Source: Limosilactobacillus alvi
Lineage (GTDB): Bacteria > Bacillota > Bacilli > Lactobacillales > Lactobacillaceae
Direction: 5' to 3'
Assembly (NCBI RefSeq): GCF_016900115.1
Contig: NZ_JACJJQ010000006.1
Span: forward strand, 1-64,000
Length of the DNA stretch: 64,000 bases
Positions 51,493 through 61,383 of this stretch are shown here, piece after piece. Within the stretch, counting starts at the first letter, position 1. Each line of letters opens with the position of its first letter. A program made the position numbers and the translations under genes. Below the pieces are notes generated by a model that made no database searches, was not told the DNA's origin, and saw only the letters and a program-made list of their open reading frames with translations.

Positions 51493-52865
51493 TATGCTTC
51501 CTCCTTCTGGCCAGTTACTTGCTCAACCGCTTCAATAAACTTGTCGCCCCGAACCTCAAAGCTCGGGAATTGATCCCAACTTGCATTGGCTGGCGAAAGT
51601 AAAATCACATCACCAGGTTTACTCAATTGCCAGGCAACCGGTACCGCGGCCACTGCATCTTGGGCTTCAGTAACTGGAATCCCAGCCATTTCCCCCGCGG
51701 CCTTCATCTTATCCTTACATTCACCAAAGACAATCAAGTGCTTAACGTGGGCTTTAAAGTAAGGAACTAACCGTTCAAAGGTGTAACCGCGGTCAAGTCC
51801 CCCAGCCAAAAGGATCACTGGTTGCTTAAAACCTTGGAGGGCAACTTGGGTGGCTTCAATATCCGTTGACTTAGAATCATTGTAGAAGATCCGATCATTT
51901 GCTTCTAAAACAAATTGTAACCGGTGGCGAACGCCAGTAAAGGTCGTCAAAACTTGAATAATGGCTTCATTATTAATACCACTCAACTTTGCAACTGCTA
52001 ACGCCGCCAAAGCATTTTCAATATTTTGCGGCCCGATCAGACGAACTTTATCAATGGGCATAATTGCTTCACCACGCCAGCAAAGTTGGCCGTTTTCAAC
52101 ATAAGCACCTTCCTTAGACTTCATCAGCCGGGAGAAAGGCACGACCGTTGCGTTGGTCCGCTTAGCCAAGCGCTGCCACTCTTCGCGATCCCAATTAATT
52201 ACTAGGTAATCGTCAACCGTTTGGTTTCGCGTGATATTTAACTTTGCATTGATGTAGTTTTCACGGGTTTTATGGTAGTCGAGGTGATTTTCAAAAATAT
52301 TGGTAATGACGGCAATATGCGGATGGATGGTTGGCGCACCAAGCAACTGAAAACTAGAAAGTTCAGTTACAATTGTGTCCTCAGCTGAAAGTTTTTCGGC
52401 AATCTTTGAAAAAGAGACACCAATATTTCCAGCATATTCAACCTTTCCGGAAAGACCATTTGCCAAGATTTTTTGAATCAAAGTGGTCGTAGTTGTCTTT
52501 CCGTTGCTTCCCGTTACACTAACGAGATGTCCGGGAAAGATTTCTGCTGCCAATTCAGCTTCTGTAATAATTGGGGTGCCAAGTTCAACAAATTTGGCTA
52601 CCAAAGGAACATCATAAGGAATTCCTGGGTTTTTAACCACATAATCAAACCCTTCCTTAGCCAATGATAAAGGATTATCACCAGTAATTGTCTTAATCCC
52701 AAGCGCTTCTAAATCAGCAATCACCGTTGGATCAGCAGGTGTCTTTTGATCATTTGCAACCACCTTGGCTCCCAACTTTACCAGTAGTTTAGCAGCATTA
52801 ATCCCGCTAATTCCAAAGCCGATAACTAAAACCTTTTTCCCTTGGTATTTAGTAATTTGTTTCAT
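51492..52865 (-). CDS. murD: UDP-N-acetylmuramoyl-L-alanine--D-glutamate ligase
   Basis: This Mur ligase adds D-Glu to the peptidoglycan stem precursor. The Rossmann-like [13 protein letters not shown] is at the N-terminus, the ATP loop [13 protein letters not shown] near residue 115, the ligase motifs ENHLDYHKT and [11 protein letters not shown], and [12 protein letters not shown] near the end. It is 457 residues from ATG 52865, 8 bases after GGAG; GTG 52874 overlaps the ribosome-binding site. Confidence 0.97.
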   Translation of the reverse strand: MKQITKYQGKKVLVIGFGISGINAAKLLVKLGAKVVANDQKTPADPTVIADLEALGIKTITGDNPLSLAKEGFDYVVKNPGIPYDVPLVAKFVELGTPIITEAELAAEIFPGHLVSVTGSNGKTTTTTLIQKILANGLSGKVEYAGNIGVSFSKIAEKLSAEDTIVTELSSFQLLGAPTIHPHIAVITNIFENHLDYHKTRENYINAKLNITRNQTVDDYLVINWDREEWQRLAKRTNATVVPFSRLMKSKEGAYVENGQLCWRGEAIMPIDKVRLIGPQNIENALAALAVAKLSGINNEAIIQVLTTFTGVRHRLQFVLEANDRIFYNDSKSTDIEATQVALQGFKQPVILLAGGLDRGYTFERLVPYFKAHVKHLIVFGECKDKMKAAGEMAGIPVTEAQDAVAAVPVAWQLSKPGDVILLSPANASWDQFPSFEVRGDKFIEAVEQVTGQKEEA

Positions 52866-52952
52866 TTTTTCCACTCCATCAAAATTTCGTCATTCGTTTT
52901 TTATTTTATCACCAATTAAGGCGACTAATAATATTAATATTTAATTTTTTAT

Positions 52953-53918
52953 CTACCGGAAACTAATTACGACAACTGTAACTACACTAACAACCAATTG
53001 GAATAGCCAAAAGACAATATCAATCTTCCATTCACTCCAACCATCCATTTCAAATGAATGGTGAATTGGCGTCATCTTAAAAATCCGCTTGCCAGTCGTT
53101 TTAAATGATGCCACTTGTAAAATCACACTTGCTGTTTCAATTACATACACAATCCCAATTAACAACAAGGACCATTCATGATGTAGTAATAAAGCAACTG
53201 CCGCTAAGGCACCACCGAGGGCTAACGAACCCATATCACCCATAAAGATCTTAGCTGGCTTATGGTTATAACGGAAGAAACCTAACAACCCACCAATCAT
53301 TGCCAAACAAAAGAGGGCAACTTCACCTTGACCTTGAATTAAGGCAATCACTAAATAAGCCAAGAAAGAAACGATGGCTAACCCATCGACTAAACCGTCA
53401 AGTCCGTCGGTTAGGTTTACGGCATTGGAGAAGCCGACCATCCAAAAGATAATGAACAACCCGTAAATCCAACCAAGATTCATACTCCCAAATCCCATTT
53501 GGAAGCCCTCATGTTGGTAAATCACGGTGAAGATCATTGCTGCAATCACTTGGGCTAAAAACTTTTGCCAAGGCTTAAATCCCTCATTTTGGTGATGGAA
53601 AATCTTGATACTATCATCCCACATCCCAATTAAGCCAAAAATCACCAGGGTAAACAGTAAGGCCCACATGGTATTAGTTAAAAGGTTCATGGCAAAAGCC
53701 GCAATGAGCACTGCAATGACGGTACTTAAAATAAACAGTAAGCCCCCCATCGTTGGTGTTCCGGCCTTTTTTTGATGCCAAGTTGGCCCTTCTTCGCGAA
53801 TTTGTTGACCTTCCTTTTTAGCCCGGAAATATTGAATCAATTGGGGCATTAGCAGGAAAGTGATCAAAAACGAAAGCAAACCGGCAATGCCACCCCACAA
53901 CAATAGATTGGTAATCAT
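52953..53918 (-). CDS. mraY: Phospho-MurNAc-pentapeptide transferase
   Basis: MraY transfers phospho-MurNAc-pentapeptide to undecaprenyl phosphate, giving lipid I. About ten membrane segments; family motifs [12 protein letters not shown], the Asp-rich [37 protein letters not shown] and [15 protein letters not shown]. 321 residues. Confidence 0.98.
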   Translation of the reverse strand: MITNLLLWGGIAGLLSFLITFLLMPQLIQYFRAKKEGQQIREEGPTWHQKKAGTPTMGGLLFILSTVIAVLIAAFAMNLLTNTMWALLFTLVIFGLIGMWDDSIKIFHHQNEGFKPWQKFLAQVIAAMIFTVIYQHEGFQMGFGSMNLGWIYGLFIIFWMVGFSNAVNLTDGLDGLVDGLAIVSFLAYLVIALIQGQGEVALFCLAMIGGLLGFFRYNHKPAKIFMGDMGSLALGGALAAVALLLHHEWSLLLIGIVYVIETASVILQVASFKTTGKRIFKMTPIHHSFEMDGWSEWKIDIVFWLFQLVVSVVTVVVISFR

Positions 53919-53943
53919 TTTCTTCTCCTCATTTGAATTCTAA

Positions 53944-56103
53944 TCATTTTACGGTACTTTGATCTTTATAAGTTACTTTTAAGGTTTGACCTGGATGGAC
54001 AACCGTATTTTTCTTAATATTTTGGCCATCCACGAAGCCACCCCCAGAGCTCTTAAGCTTCAGATTTAAAATTTGGGCTAAATGACTAACGTCAGCTTGC
54101 GACCAACCAGTTAGATCTGGCATGTTTACCGTTCCCCCAGTTGTTAAGAAGACCCGGTTATTAACCGTAATTGAACTTCCGGCCGCAACCGATTGTTCCT
54201 TCACCCTGGTACCATTGCCAAGGACTACGGGTTGGAGGCCCTTGTTCGTAAGTCCCTTTTGAGCCGCCTCGGTTGTCATCCCCACTAAGTTTGGTAACTT
54301 CACCAAACCTTGATTTTTCGTACTTTCGAGTCGTTTTTTATCTAACAGTTCTCTAAGCAATGGCGTGGTAATTGTCGCCAATGTTTTTTCGGCTGAACCG
54401 TTAACCTTACTTGGCTTCCGCATCGTTAAGTAAATAATATACTTGGGATTATTGGCCGGCGCAAAACCAGCAAAGGAATACAAGTAAGCATTTGAACCAG
54501 TTTCATAACCGTTGGCACTCCCGATTTGAGCAGTCCCGGTCTTACCAGCAATCCGGTAACCATCAACTTTATAGGCACCACCGGTCCCATTTTTATCGTA
54601 AATAACTCCTTGCATATACTTTAAAACTTGCTTGGCGGTCTTGGCTGAAATTGGGTGGCCCACAACTTGAGTTTTGGTTTTTTCAACGGTTTTCCCGGTT
54701 TTAGGATCAGTTACTTTTTCAATCCAATATGGTTTAACCATCTTGCCATGGTTGGCAATGGCCGTGAACGCCTGCAACATCTCCATCACATTAACGGTAA
54801 TCCCCTGACCAAAGGCGGTGTTAGTTTGTTCCAAGGTGCCCCGGAAATTCGTATAACCGGCTTGCTCACCACCCATTCCGTAAACATTTACCGGCTTAAA
54901 CATGCCAAACCGCTTGAGGTACTTCATCCAAGTTGACGAACCCATATTTTGTTCAATATGAGCAAATCCAACGTTACTAGACCGGTAAAAGGCTTCTTTG
55001 TATGAGATCGTACCCCATCCAGAGGTTACCCAGTCGGTAACTTTCCCACCACCAATTGTCCATGTTCCGGAATTATAAGTGGCGTTCGGATTAAAATGAC
55101 CAGAATCAATCGCCGCTGCCAAGGATAAAACTTTCATCGTCGAACCAGGTTCGTACGTGTCTTGCACCAAGGCGTTTGTCCAAACTGGATTTTCTGACTT
55201 ATAGTTTGGCCGCTGAGTGGCCGCAATAATCTTTCCGGTCTTAGCTTCCATGATAACTGCGGTCATCATCGTGGGGTGCGAATAGTCATAAACTTTGCCC
55301 ATCAAGGTTTCTAATTGATGTTGCAGCTTATTATCCAAAGTGGTGGTGATATTGTCACCGTCCTTTACTGGCTTAGCCGAATTACCAGAGTCAGCCAATT
55401 GAGTCCCATAAACATCATTGATTGACTTTTTAAGGCCGTTTTTACCAGTCAGCAATTTATTTAAGGTACTTTCCAGCCCCATCTGACCAACAAGGTGGGG
55501 AGTTGAATTCTTCGAAGTTTTGACCGTTGCCAAACCTATCAATTGACTAGCAAATTGCCCCTCCGGATATTCCCGGGCTGGCGTCTTAGTGAAGGTAATT
55601 CCTGGTAATTTTTCTGCCTTAATTTTTTCCATTGTTGCAACCGAAAGATTACTCCCCGCCGGACCAAATTGAACTTGAAAGGCGTTCTTGGTTGATAACA
55701 ACTTTTTAATTTGCTGGGGTTTCATATTAATGTATTTTGCTAACTTATTTGCGGTTTTCGTTTTATTAACAACATAAAGTGGTTTGCCATCAGTATCGCG
55801 CATTGAATGGTTTAAAACGGCAATTAAAGTATACTTACTCGTATCTTGAGCAATGGCATTTCCGTTAGCATCATAAATCGTCCCTCGTTTAGCAGTGATG
55901 ATTTGTGTATTCGTATACATTCTTTGAGCCGCAAGCTTTAAATTATGATTTTTTACATCTTTAAAAATTGCAATATAGCCAAAACGAACGATAAACAGGG
56001 AGAATAAAAGAAGCGCAATCATAAACAGGCCAAAGCCAAAGGCCTTATGGTTGTGCTGTTTTTCCTGTTTTATCGTTCGTTTCGGAGACTCTTGACCATT
56101 CAT
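53944..56103 (-). CDS. pbpX: Penicillin-binding protein 2X-like transpeptidase with PASTA domains
   Basis: This is a class B PBP cross-linking septal peptidoglycan, partner of FtsW. After a membrane segment (about residues 25-45) and dimerisation domain come the transpeptidase motifs STMK (EPGSTMKVLS, near 325), SSN (YRSSNVGFA) and KTG (AGKTGTAQIG), and two C-terminal PASTA domains (LPNLVGMTTEAAQ and MPDLTGWSQADVS). It is 719 residues long. Its ATG overlaps the ftsL stop by 4 bases. Confidence 0.95.
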   Translation of the reverse strand: MNGQESPKRTIKQEKQHNHKAFGFGLFMIALLLFSLFIVRFGYIAIFKDVKNHNLKLAAQRMYTNTQIITAKRGTIYDANGNAIAQDTSKYTLIAVLNHSMRDTDGKPLYVVNKTKTANKLAKYINMKPQQIKKLLSTKNAFQVQFGPAGSNLSVATMEKIKAEKLPGITFTKTPAREYPEGQFASQLIGLATVKTSKNSTPHLVGQMGLESTLNKLLTGKNGLKKSINDVYGTQLADSGNSAKPVKDGDNITTTLDNKLQHQLETLMGKVYDYSHPTMMTAVIMEAKTGKIIAATQRPNYKSENPVWTNALVQDTYEPGSTMKVLSLAAAIDSGHFNPNATYNSGTWTIGGGKVTDWVTSGWGTISYKEAFYRSSNVGFAHIEQNMGSSTWMKYLKRFGMFKPVNVYGMGGEQAGYTNFRGTLEQTNTAFGQGITVNVMEMLQAFTAIANHGKMVKPYWIEKVTDPKTGKTVEKTKTQVVGHPISAKTAKQVLKYMQGVIYDKNGTGGAYKVDGYRIAGKTGTAQIGSANGYETGSNAYLYSFAGFAPANNPKYIIYLTMRKPSKVNGSAEKTLATITTPLLRELLDKKRLESTKNQGLVKLPNLVGMTTEAAQKGLTNKGLQPVVLGNGTRVKEQSVAAGSSITVNNRVFLTTGGTVNMPDLTGWSQADVSHLAQILNLKLKSSGGGFVDGQNIKKNTVVHPGQTLKVTYKDQSTVK

Positions 56104-56462
56104 TTATTAACGTTCCTTACACTTGAATTAGCATCAGTCAACCCGTATTTATGGGCAATTCGTTGTAAATTGGACTGACTGGTTACCTCGGCGATTTCCT
56201 GTTGGATGCTCGTATTTGAACCATTAATTTTTGTGATCTTCGTTTGAACTTGTTGTAATTGTTGTTGGTGGTTAGTCAGGGTAATCTTCAATGAGATAAC
56301 GCTAACAACCATCCAAGCAACAATCGCTGTACAAACAATCCCTAATAAAACTTCGAATTTTGAAGCCGGTACTTTTCTCTGAACCGGGTGAAGATTCGGT
56401 TGTTGCTCCTGTTGGGGAGCAGGTTCAACTTGTCTTAATTCACGTGCCGTATTTGCATCCAT
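56100..56462 (-). CDS. ftsL: Cell-division protein FtsL
   Basis: 120 residues; a cytosolic Pro/Gln-rich N-terminus, a membrane segment (EVLLGIVCTAIVAWMVVSVI, about 38-57) and an extracellular coiled coil (TNHQQQLQQVQTKITKINGS) ending in NLQRIAHKYGLTDA. FtsL is recognised by topology and its position between rsmH and the pbpX gene. Confidence 0.9.
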   Translation of the reverse strand: MDANTARELRQVEPAPQQEQQPNLHPVQRKVPASKFEVLLGIVCTAIVAWMVVSVISLKITLTNHQQQLQQVQTKITKINGSNTSIQQEIAEVTSQSNLQRIAHKYGLTDANSSVRNVNK

Positions 56463-56480
56463 TCAAACCACTTTCCTATT

Positions 56481-57428
56481 CTATTTTTTAACTCGCTCAA
56501 TTACCCTTAATTTTGCGCTGTGGGCTCGATGATTATTTGCTAACTCAGCTTCACTTGGCAAAATAGGCTTTTTATTCACTAATCGGTATGCTGGCTGACT
56601 CGCTTCTGGAATTACCGGCAACCCAGGCGGTAATTCTGGCAACGACGTCCGTTCCCGAAACATCGTCTTAACTAATCGATCTTCTAATGATTGAAAAGTA
56701 ATCACAGCGATTCGCCCGTGAACCGCCAATAAGTCTAGCGCTTGTTCTAAAGAGCTTTCAAGCGCCCCTAATTCATCATTAACTGCAATTCTGATTGCTT
56801 GAAAACTTTTTTTAGCAGGGTGACCACCATGGCGGCGGGCCCGGGCAGGAATCCCTTCTTTAACAATCTCAGCTAATTCCGTTGTTGTTTCAATTGGCGC
56901 AACCTGGCGATGCCGTTCAATTGCTCTGGCAATTGACTTAGCGAATTTTTCTTCTCCATAACGGCTTAAAATCCGTACTAACTCATTAAAATCCCATTCA
57001 TTAACAACTTCTTTAGCCGACAAAGCTTGCGCTTGATTCATCCGCATATCAAGCGGTGCTTCATGTTGGTAAGAAAATCCCCGTTTAGCATCATCAAATT
57101 GAGGTGATGAAACACCTAAATCGTAAACAATCCCATCAATTTGACGAACGCCTTGCTTGGCTAACTCGGCCTTTAGTTGCCGAAAATTAGCCTTAATTAA
57201 CGTAACTTGACCAGCTGTAATCTGGCTAGCTAAGTGTTGTTGATTATAATCGATTGCCACTTGATCTTGATCAAATGAATAAAGATGGCCGGAACCAGTT
57301 AATTGACTAGCAATTAACCCACTATGGCCACCGCCACCTAAGGTTGCATCAGCATAAATACCAGCTGGCTTAATCGCCAATGCATTTACTGCCTCATGCA
57401 ACAGGACAGTGGTGTGTTCAAATTCCAT
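56481..57428 (-). CDS. rsmH: 16S rRNA (cytosine-1402-N4)-methyltransferase
   Basis: RsmH (MraW) methylates C1402 in the ribosomal P site. It begins [13 protein letters not shown]; the SAM-binding loop is [11 protein letters not shown] near residue 27, followed by [11 protein letters not shown] and the C-terminal [12 protein letters not shown] and [18 protein letters not shown]. It is 315 residues long, with GGAGG before the ATG, 17 bp behind mraZ. Confidence 0.98.
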   Translation of the reverse strand: MEFEHTTVLLHEAVNALAIKPAGIYADATLGGGGHSGLIASQLTGSGHLYSFDQDQVAIDYNQQHLASQITAGQVTLIKANFRQLKAELAKQGVRQIDGIVYDLGVSSPQFDDAKRGFSYQHEAPLDMRMNQAQALSAKEVVNEWDFNELVRILSRYGEEKFAKSIARAIERHRQVAPIETTTELAEIVKEGIPARARRHGGHPAKKSFQAIRIAVNDELGALESSLEQALDLLAVHGRIAVITFQSLEDRLVKTMFRERTSLPELPPGLPVIPEASQPAYRLVNKKPILPSEAELANNHRAHSAKLRVIERVKK

Positions 57429-57445
57429 TCCGGTTCCTCCAGTTC

Positions 57446-57874
57446 TTAAAAATCAAAATCTAAGTTTTCTGCAACATCCGCAAAATTATCTTCCGCTTCT
57501 TGACTATACTTCTCCCAAGCATTTGGTTCCCAAATCTCAAAGTGCGCTGCCACCCCAACAATGATTGATTGTTGACTTAAGCTAGCGTATTTCATTAAAG
57601 TCGGTGATAAATTTACCCGACCTTGTTTATCAAATTCACATTCCAATGCCGCTGAGTATAGAAAACGGACAAATTGGCGGACGTTTTTCTTCGTCATCGG
57701 TAAGGTAGCTAGTTTCGTTTGCAACTTCTGCCATTCACTTAGCGGGTAGCCAGCCAAACACTGATCCATCCCCCGCGTAATGACAAATTTTTCTCCCAAT
57801 TGATTACGAAACTTCGCCGGAATAATCAAGCGGCCCTTTGCATCAATCGTGTGATTAAATTCACCCATGAACAA
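57446..57874 (-). CDS. mraZ: Transcriptional regulator MraZ
   Basis: MraZ is a double SpoVT-AbrB-fold DNA-binding protein that represses its own dcw operon. Both DxxGR loops are present: [18 protein letters not shown] and [16 protein letters not shown] 57874 is preferred because a GGGGG ribosome-binding site lies 8 bases before it and the N-terminus becomes [15 protein letters not shown], matching the family; the upstream GTG 57883 overlaps that site. It is 142 residues and first gene of the division cluster. Confidence 0.95.
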   Translation of the reverse strand: MFMGEFNHTIDAKGRLIIPAKFRNQLGEKFVITRGMDQCLAGYPLSEWQKLQTKLATLPMTKKNVRQFVRFLYSAALECEFDKQGRVNLSPTLMKYASLSQQSIIVGVAAHFEIWEPNAWEKYSQEAEDNFADVAENLDFDF

Positions 57875-57905
57875 AAGTGCCACCCCCTTTCCCGATTACA
57901 TGTCA

Positions 57906-57935
57906 AGTCTACCACAATCCCCCACTTCTCACCAC
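57906..57935 (-). promoter_or_regulatory. MraZ-binding repeats and mraZ promoter
   Basis: Three minus-strand GTGG repeats (complements of 57912-57915, 57922-57925 and 57932-57935) are spaced exactly 10 bp, the phasing known for MraZ operators (TGGGN or GTG-type repeats). The last runs into TAGACT, a plausible -10, about 35 bp before the TTG start. Confidence 0.65.
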
Positions 57936-57964
57936 GCAATTTCTTAAATTCACTAGATCTAAAT

Positions 57965-58168
57965 AAAAAAAGAAAGGAGGGACTGAGAAGAAACACGAGT
58001 TTCTTCTCAGCCTCCTCCTTTCATCTCCGAATGTTACTCACAACTAAGACCAAAGCAGTAACCCAATGGGCTCACAAACGCCAAGCGAGTTGGCTAGTTC
58101 ACTCTAAAGCCGATGCTAATAAGTCAATCTTTGTTTTTCTCCTTACCAAGCTAGCGCCCAGCCCCTTT
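57965..58168 (-). repeat. Interspersed 3' element, copy D (diverged, shortened)
   Basis: About 204 bp behind the DUF3397 gene. It shares with copies A and C the terminator arm, the CATCTCCGAATGTTACTCA segment, CAATGGGCTCACAAACGCCAA and AGTTGGCTAGTTC. The long hairpin is reduced (GCCGATGCTAATAAGTC...) and the end is altered. The remainder of the gap is the mraZ promoter and about 100 bp of A/T-rich sequence without a gene. Confidence 0.75.
57974..58019 (-). terminator. Terminator arm of element D
   Basis: A stem of about 18 bp (GGAGGGACTGAGAAGAAAC with GTTTCTTCTCAGCCTCC, one mismatch) is followed on the minus strand by CTTTCTTTTTTT. It should end transcription from the DUF3397 gene before the mraZ promoter. 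Confidence 0.85.
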
Positions 58169-58266
58169 TGAAATCTTCAAGATTACCGAATCAGCTTTGT
58201 TATTTTGATAATTTCCAAATACTTTTATTGATAACTTTTAATTCACCTAGATTTATCTTTAATTAC

Positions 58267-58617
58267 TTAAGGAATTGCTAAATTCATTGCAAATACGGAG
58301 CAGACACTTACTAGCAAGGCCAATAAAAAGGAAATGCGCCAAAAAGCTGGCCAGTAGCGCTGATAAATAAACTCTTTCCGCGCCCCTAACTGAATAAAGA
58401 CCAGTCCAATGCCGATAATCATCCAAACAATAACCGGGTAAGCAAACCAGTAAAAGCCAAGGTTAGTTTCCGCGATAGCCATTAACAATAATGTCCAAAC
58501 CCACTTGAAGTGATAGTTTTTCAGGTGAAATAAATGGCCAATTAACCATTCGATTCCCCAATATACAGCAACGATCAAAATTTCAATTAAGATTTTTTTG
58601 ATTCCCATATTAAACAC
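58267..58617 (-). CDS. DUF3397-like membrane protein
   Basis: About 116 residues with four membrane segments (ILIEILIVAVYWGIEWLIG, WVWTLLLMAIAETNLGFYW, YPVIVWMIIGIGLVFIQ, ISFLLALLVSVCSVFAM). I take it as the DUF3397 family, which occurs just upstream of mraZ in lactobacilli; function unknown. The start may be GTG 58617 or ATG 58608; neither has a clear ribosome-binding site. A TGGTAGAAT extended -10 lies about 30-40 bp upstream. Confidence 0.75.
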   Translation of the reverse strand: MFNMGIKKILIEILIVAVYWGIEWLIGHLFHLKNYHFKWVWTLLLMAIAETNLGFYWFAYPVIVWMIIGIGLVFIQLGARKEFIYQRYWPAFWRISFLLALLVSVCSVFAMNLAIP

Positions 58618-58646
58618 AACTTTAATTTAAATTTGATTTAGGGTTA

Positions 58647-58655
58647 ATTCTACCA
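58647..58655 (-). promoter_or_regulatory. Extended -10 of the DUF3397 gene
   Basis: Minus-strand TGGTAGAAT (complement of 58647-58655), divergent from the DUF4044 promoter. It gives a leader of about 25-35 bases. Confidence 0.5.
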
Positions 58656-58671
58656 CGTTTTATGAGAATGT

Positions 58672-58700
58672 TTGAAATTTAGTGCTAGATTGATTAAACT
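58672..58700 (+). promoter_or_regulatory. Promoter of the DUF4044 gene
   Basis: TTGAAA (58672-58677), 17 bp, TAAACT (58695-58700), 37 bp before the ATG. Confidence 0.6.
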
Positions 58701-58736
58701 AGGTGGAAGATTACACAATAGAAAAGGAAGATTCAC

Positions 58737-58856
58737 ATGAAAAAGAAGAAAAAGACCCGCTTTCAAAAAATTACAATGATTGCGGTTTGGCTAATGTTAA
58801 TTGCCATGCTTGGTTCCCTTCTCTTCTCTGCAGTTGGTGCATTGGGTTGGATTTAA
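58737..58856 (+). CDS. DUF4044-type 39-residue membrane protein
   Basis: A very short gene, with GGAAG before ATG 58737. The product starts with a run of basic residues (MKKKKKTRFQKIT) followed by one membrane segment (MIAVWLMLIAMLGSLLFSAVGAL). This pattern matches the DUF4044 family of tiny lactobacillar membrane proteins, of unknown function. It has its own promoter and terminator and is divergent from the DUF3397 gene. Confidence 0.8.
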   Translation: MKKKKKTRFQKITMIAVWLMLIAMLGSLLFSAVGALGWI

Positions 58857-58866
58857 ATAATCAAAG

Positions 58867-58908
58867 CTAAGTTCAGGATGCGTTTCACCACCCTGGACTT
58901 TTTTTATT
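58867..58908 (+). terminator. DUF4044 gene terminator
   Basis: AAGTTCAGG/CCTGGACTT arms (one wobble) followed by T7. Confidence 0.75.
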
Positions 58909-59016
58909 ATCCCAAGGCGTAACCCCACACCCTTACCAACATTTGCAAACTAAGGCTGAAGACTTTTACCATCTTCTTTTTTCTGAATAACATCCGCGGA
59001 TCGCGTTCTCAATACC

Positions 59017-59080
59017 AAAAGCGGACTACCAATTAAGGTTAATTTAAGGAGATCTTCCTAAACCTTAATTAGCAGTCCGC
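59017..59080 (-). terminator. ftsK terminator
   Basis: A long stem (GCGGACT/AGTCCGC outer arms at 59021-59027 and 59074-59080, AATTAAGGTT/AACCTTAATT inner arms) is followed by TTTTGG on the minus strand, directly after the ftsK stop. Confidence 0.85.
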
Positions 59081-59091
59081 TTATTAAACCA

Positions 59092-61359
59092 TTATTCTTT
59101 ACGGTCCGGGTAAACTTCCCGTGGCTTAGCGCCATTTGCCGGACCAATATAACCTTGTTGCTCCAAATCATCAATGATCCGGGCAGCCCGATTATAGCCA
59201 ATCCGAAAACGACGCTGAACCATCGAAGTTGATGCCCGTTGTTGATCAATTACAAACGCCAAAGCTTCATTAAATAAGGGATCTTGATCTGCTTGATCCT
59301 CAGCTTGTTGCATCTCTTCATCGGTCACGACCATCTCATCATCATACTCTGCTGGTTGCTCTGCTTTGATGTAATTAACGACCGCTTCAACGTCTTGATC
59401 AGAAATAAAAGCCCCTTGCACCCGAATTGGTTTATTTTTATCAATCGGTTGGAAAAGCATATCCCCACGACCAAGGAGTTTTTCTGCCCCATTAGCATCT
59501 AAAATCGTCCGGGAATCAATCCCACTAGAAACTGCAAAAGCAATCCGTGAAGGGACGTTGGCCTTAATTAACCCGGTAATAACGTCAACGGATGGCCGCT
59601 GTGTGGCAATTACCATATGGATTCCAGCGGCCCGTCCCATTTGCGCAATTCGAACAATCGAATCTTCCACGTCTTTAGAAACCGTCATCATTAAGTCTGC
59701 CAATTCATCAATAATCACTAAGACTAATGGCATTGGTGCCTGCTCATCTTCAGGATGCTCTTGAACTAGCTTATTGAAACCTTGAATGTTGCGAATCCCA
59801 AATTTGGCAAACAACTCATATCGTCGTTCCATTTCCGCAACGACCTTGGCCAAGGCCCGGGCTGCTTTCTTGGGTTCGGAAACCACCGGACTTAATAATT
59901 GAGGGATTTGATTATAAACGCTCAATTCAACTTTCTTCGGGTCAACCATTAATAATTTCACTTGACTAGGCTTGGTTCGCAATAAGAGACTCGTTAGAAT
60001 CACGTTAATTGCGACTGACTTCCCACTCCCAGTTGCCCCGGCAATCAGTAAGTGCGGCATCTTAGCGAGGTCTGCCGTGACCACTTGACCGTTAACCGAC
60101 CGTCCCAAAGGAACTTCCAGGGGGTGATCAGTTTGGGGCATTGCTTCAATTAAATCCTTAAAGCCAACCGTTGCCGGGGCCCGGTTAGGAACTTCAATTC
60201 CAACGAGGGATTTTCCGGGAATTGGGGCTTGGATCCGGATTCCTTTGGCTGCCAACGCTAAGGCCAAGTCATCAGCTAAGTGCGTAATTTTAGCGACCTT
60301 AACACCAGTTGCTGGTTTTAACTCATACTCCGTAACTGACGGACCTAAATTAACGTTTTCGACCGTTGCTTCAACCCCAAAGGAAGCTAAGGTGGTTGCT
60401 AGTTTCTTCGTATTTTGTTTGATCGCCTTGAGGTCACTCGACTGATCGGTTGCTGCGACACTGGACAGTAAACTAGTTGGTGGTAATTGATAATCACCAT
60501 CATCAGGGGTTGCCGTAGTAAATGTTTCTGCCTTTGGGGTTGCTTGCTCTGGTTCTGGTTGACTAGCGACATTAATTTTTGGTGCCGGCTGACTTGGGGC
60601 CACCGGTTTTGCCACTGGTTCAGTAAGGTGACTCGGCTCATCTGAGACCGCGGATTTTGGCTCTGGTAACGGCTTGGCTTTAACTGGTTGCTTTGACTTT
60701 AACTTCTTTAACCACCCGCGGTGTGAATGGGGTTGCTTAGTTTCTGGTTGAATTTTGGCCTCTTTAACCAACTTCCCGGTCCCCCGGAAAATCCCTTGTA
60801 GCAGGGGGAAAATCTTTTGCCAAGGCAACCGGAAGAAAATGATTACCCCCACTATCATTAACAGCCATCCGAGAACCAAAGATCCCGTCTGGTTAAGGAG
60901 AACATAACTCGCCGAATAAAGGAAAGCGCCGAGCATCCCCCCACCAATTTGAATTGTCGAGTCGCCATTGAAAACCTCCCGATTAAGGTTATTCCAGGTT
61001 ACTAAGGTAAATTGATGATGGGTCGCTAATTGATCAAACATTTGCGCATGTAAAACCAAGAGGAGGCCACAGTAAAAAATCAAGAGCCCCCAATAGAAGC
61101 GGGCCTTTAACTTGGGCATCGCCGCAAAGATGGTAATCCAAAGAGCCAAAGCAAGGCCAATTATCATGAGGAAAATTGCACTCTCGCCCCCAATAATTTT
61201 AAAAAGGCCTAAAACTAACTCACCAATTAGCCCAAGGTTAAACAACCCGACCAACAAAAGCAAGGTTACTAATAAGCCCCCTAAGTGCCGTTCGATCCGG
61301 TCGTCGGTTGACTTTTTTTGGCTTGTTTTTCGTGGCGTTGCGCGTTTTTTTCGTGCCAT
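59092..61359 (-). CDS. ftsK: DNA translocase FtsK/SpoIIIE family
   Basis: This is a septum-located pump moving chromosomal DNA during division. It has four N-terminal membrane segments (about residues 25-165), a Pro/Glu/Lys-rich linker (195-270), and a motor domain with Walker A GATGSGKS near 435 and Walker B LVIIDELADLM, ending in the DNA-reading gamma winged helix (ALAFVIDQQRASTSMVQRRFRIGYNRAARIIDDLE). At 755 residues it is typical. It lies 24 bp after trmL in the same direction. Confidence 0.97.
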   Translation of the reverse strand: MARKKRATPRKTSQKKSTDDRIERHLGGLLVTLLLLVGLFNLGLIGELVLGLFKIIGGESAIFLMIIGLALALWITIFAAMPKLKARFYWGLLIFYCGLLLVLHAQMFDQLATHHQFTLVTWNNLNREVFNGDSTIQIGGGMLGAFLYSASYVLLNQTGSLVLGWLLMIVGVIIFFRLPWQKIFPLLQGIFRGTGKLVKEAKIQPETKQPHSHRGWLKKLKSKQPVKAKPLPEPKSAVSDEPSHLTEPVAKPVAPSQPAPKINVASQPEPEQATPKAETFTTATPDDGDYQLPPTSLLSSVAATDQSSDLKAIKQNTKKLATTLASFGVEATVENVNLGPSVTEYELKPATGVKVAKITHLADDLALALAAKGIRIQAPIPGKSLVGIEVPNRAPATVGFKDLIEAMPQTDHPLEVPLGRSVNGQVVTADLAKMPHLLIAGATGSGKSVAINVILTSLLLRTKPSQVKLLMVDPKKVELSVYNQIPQLLSPVVSEPKKAARALAKVVAEMERRYELFAKFGIRNIQGFNKLVQEHPEDEQAPMPLVLVIIDELADLMMTVSKDVEDSIVRIAQMGRAAGIHMVIATQRPSVDVITGLIKANVPSRIAFAVSSGIDSRTILDANGAEKLLGRGDMLFQPIDKNKPIRVQGAFISDQDVEAVVNYIKAEQPAEYDDEMVVTDEEMQQAEDQADQDPLFNEALAFVIDQQRASTSMVQRRFRIGYNRAARIIDDLEQQGYIGPANGAKPREVYPDRKE

Positions 61360-61383
61360 TTTTTCGCCCTCTCTTAATTTAAT

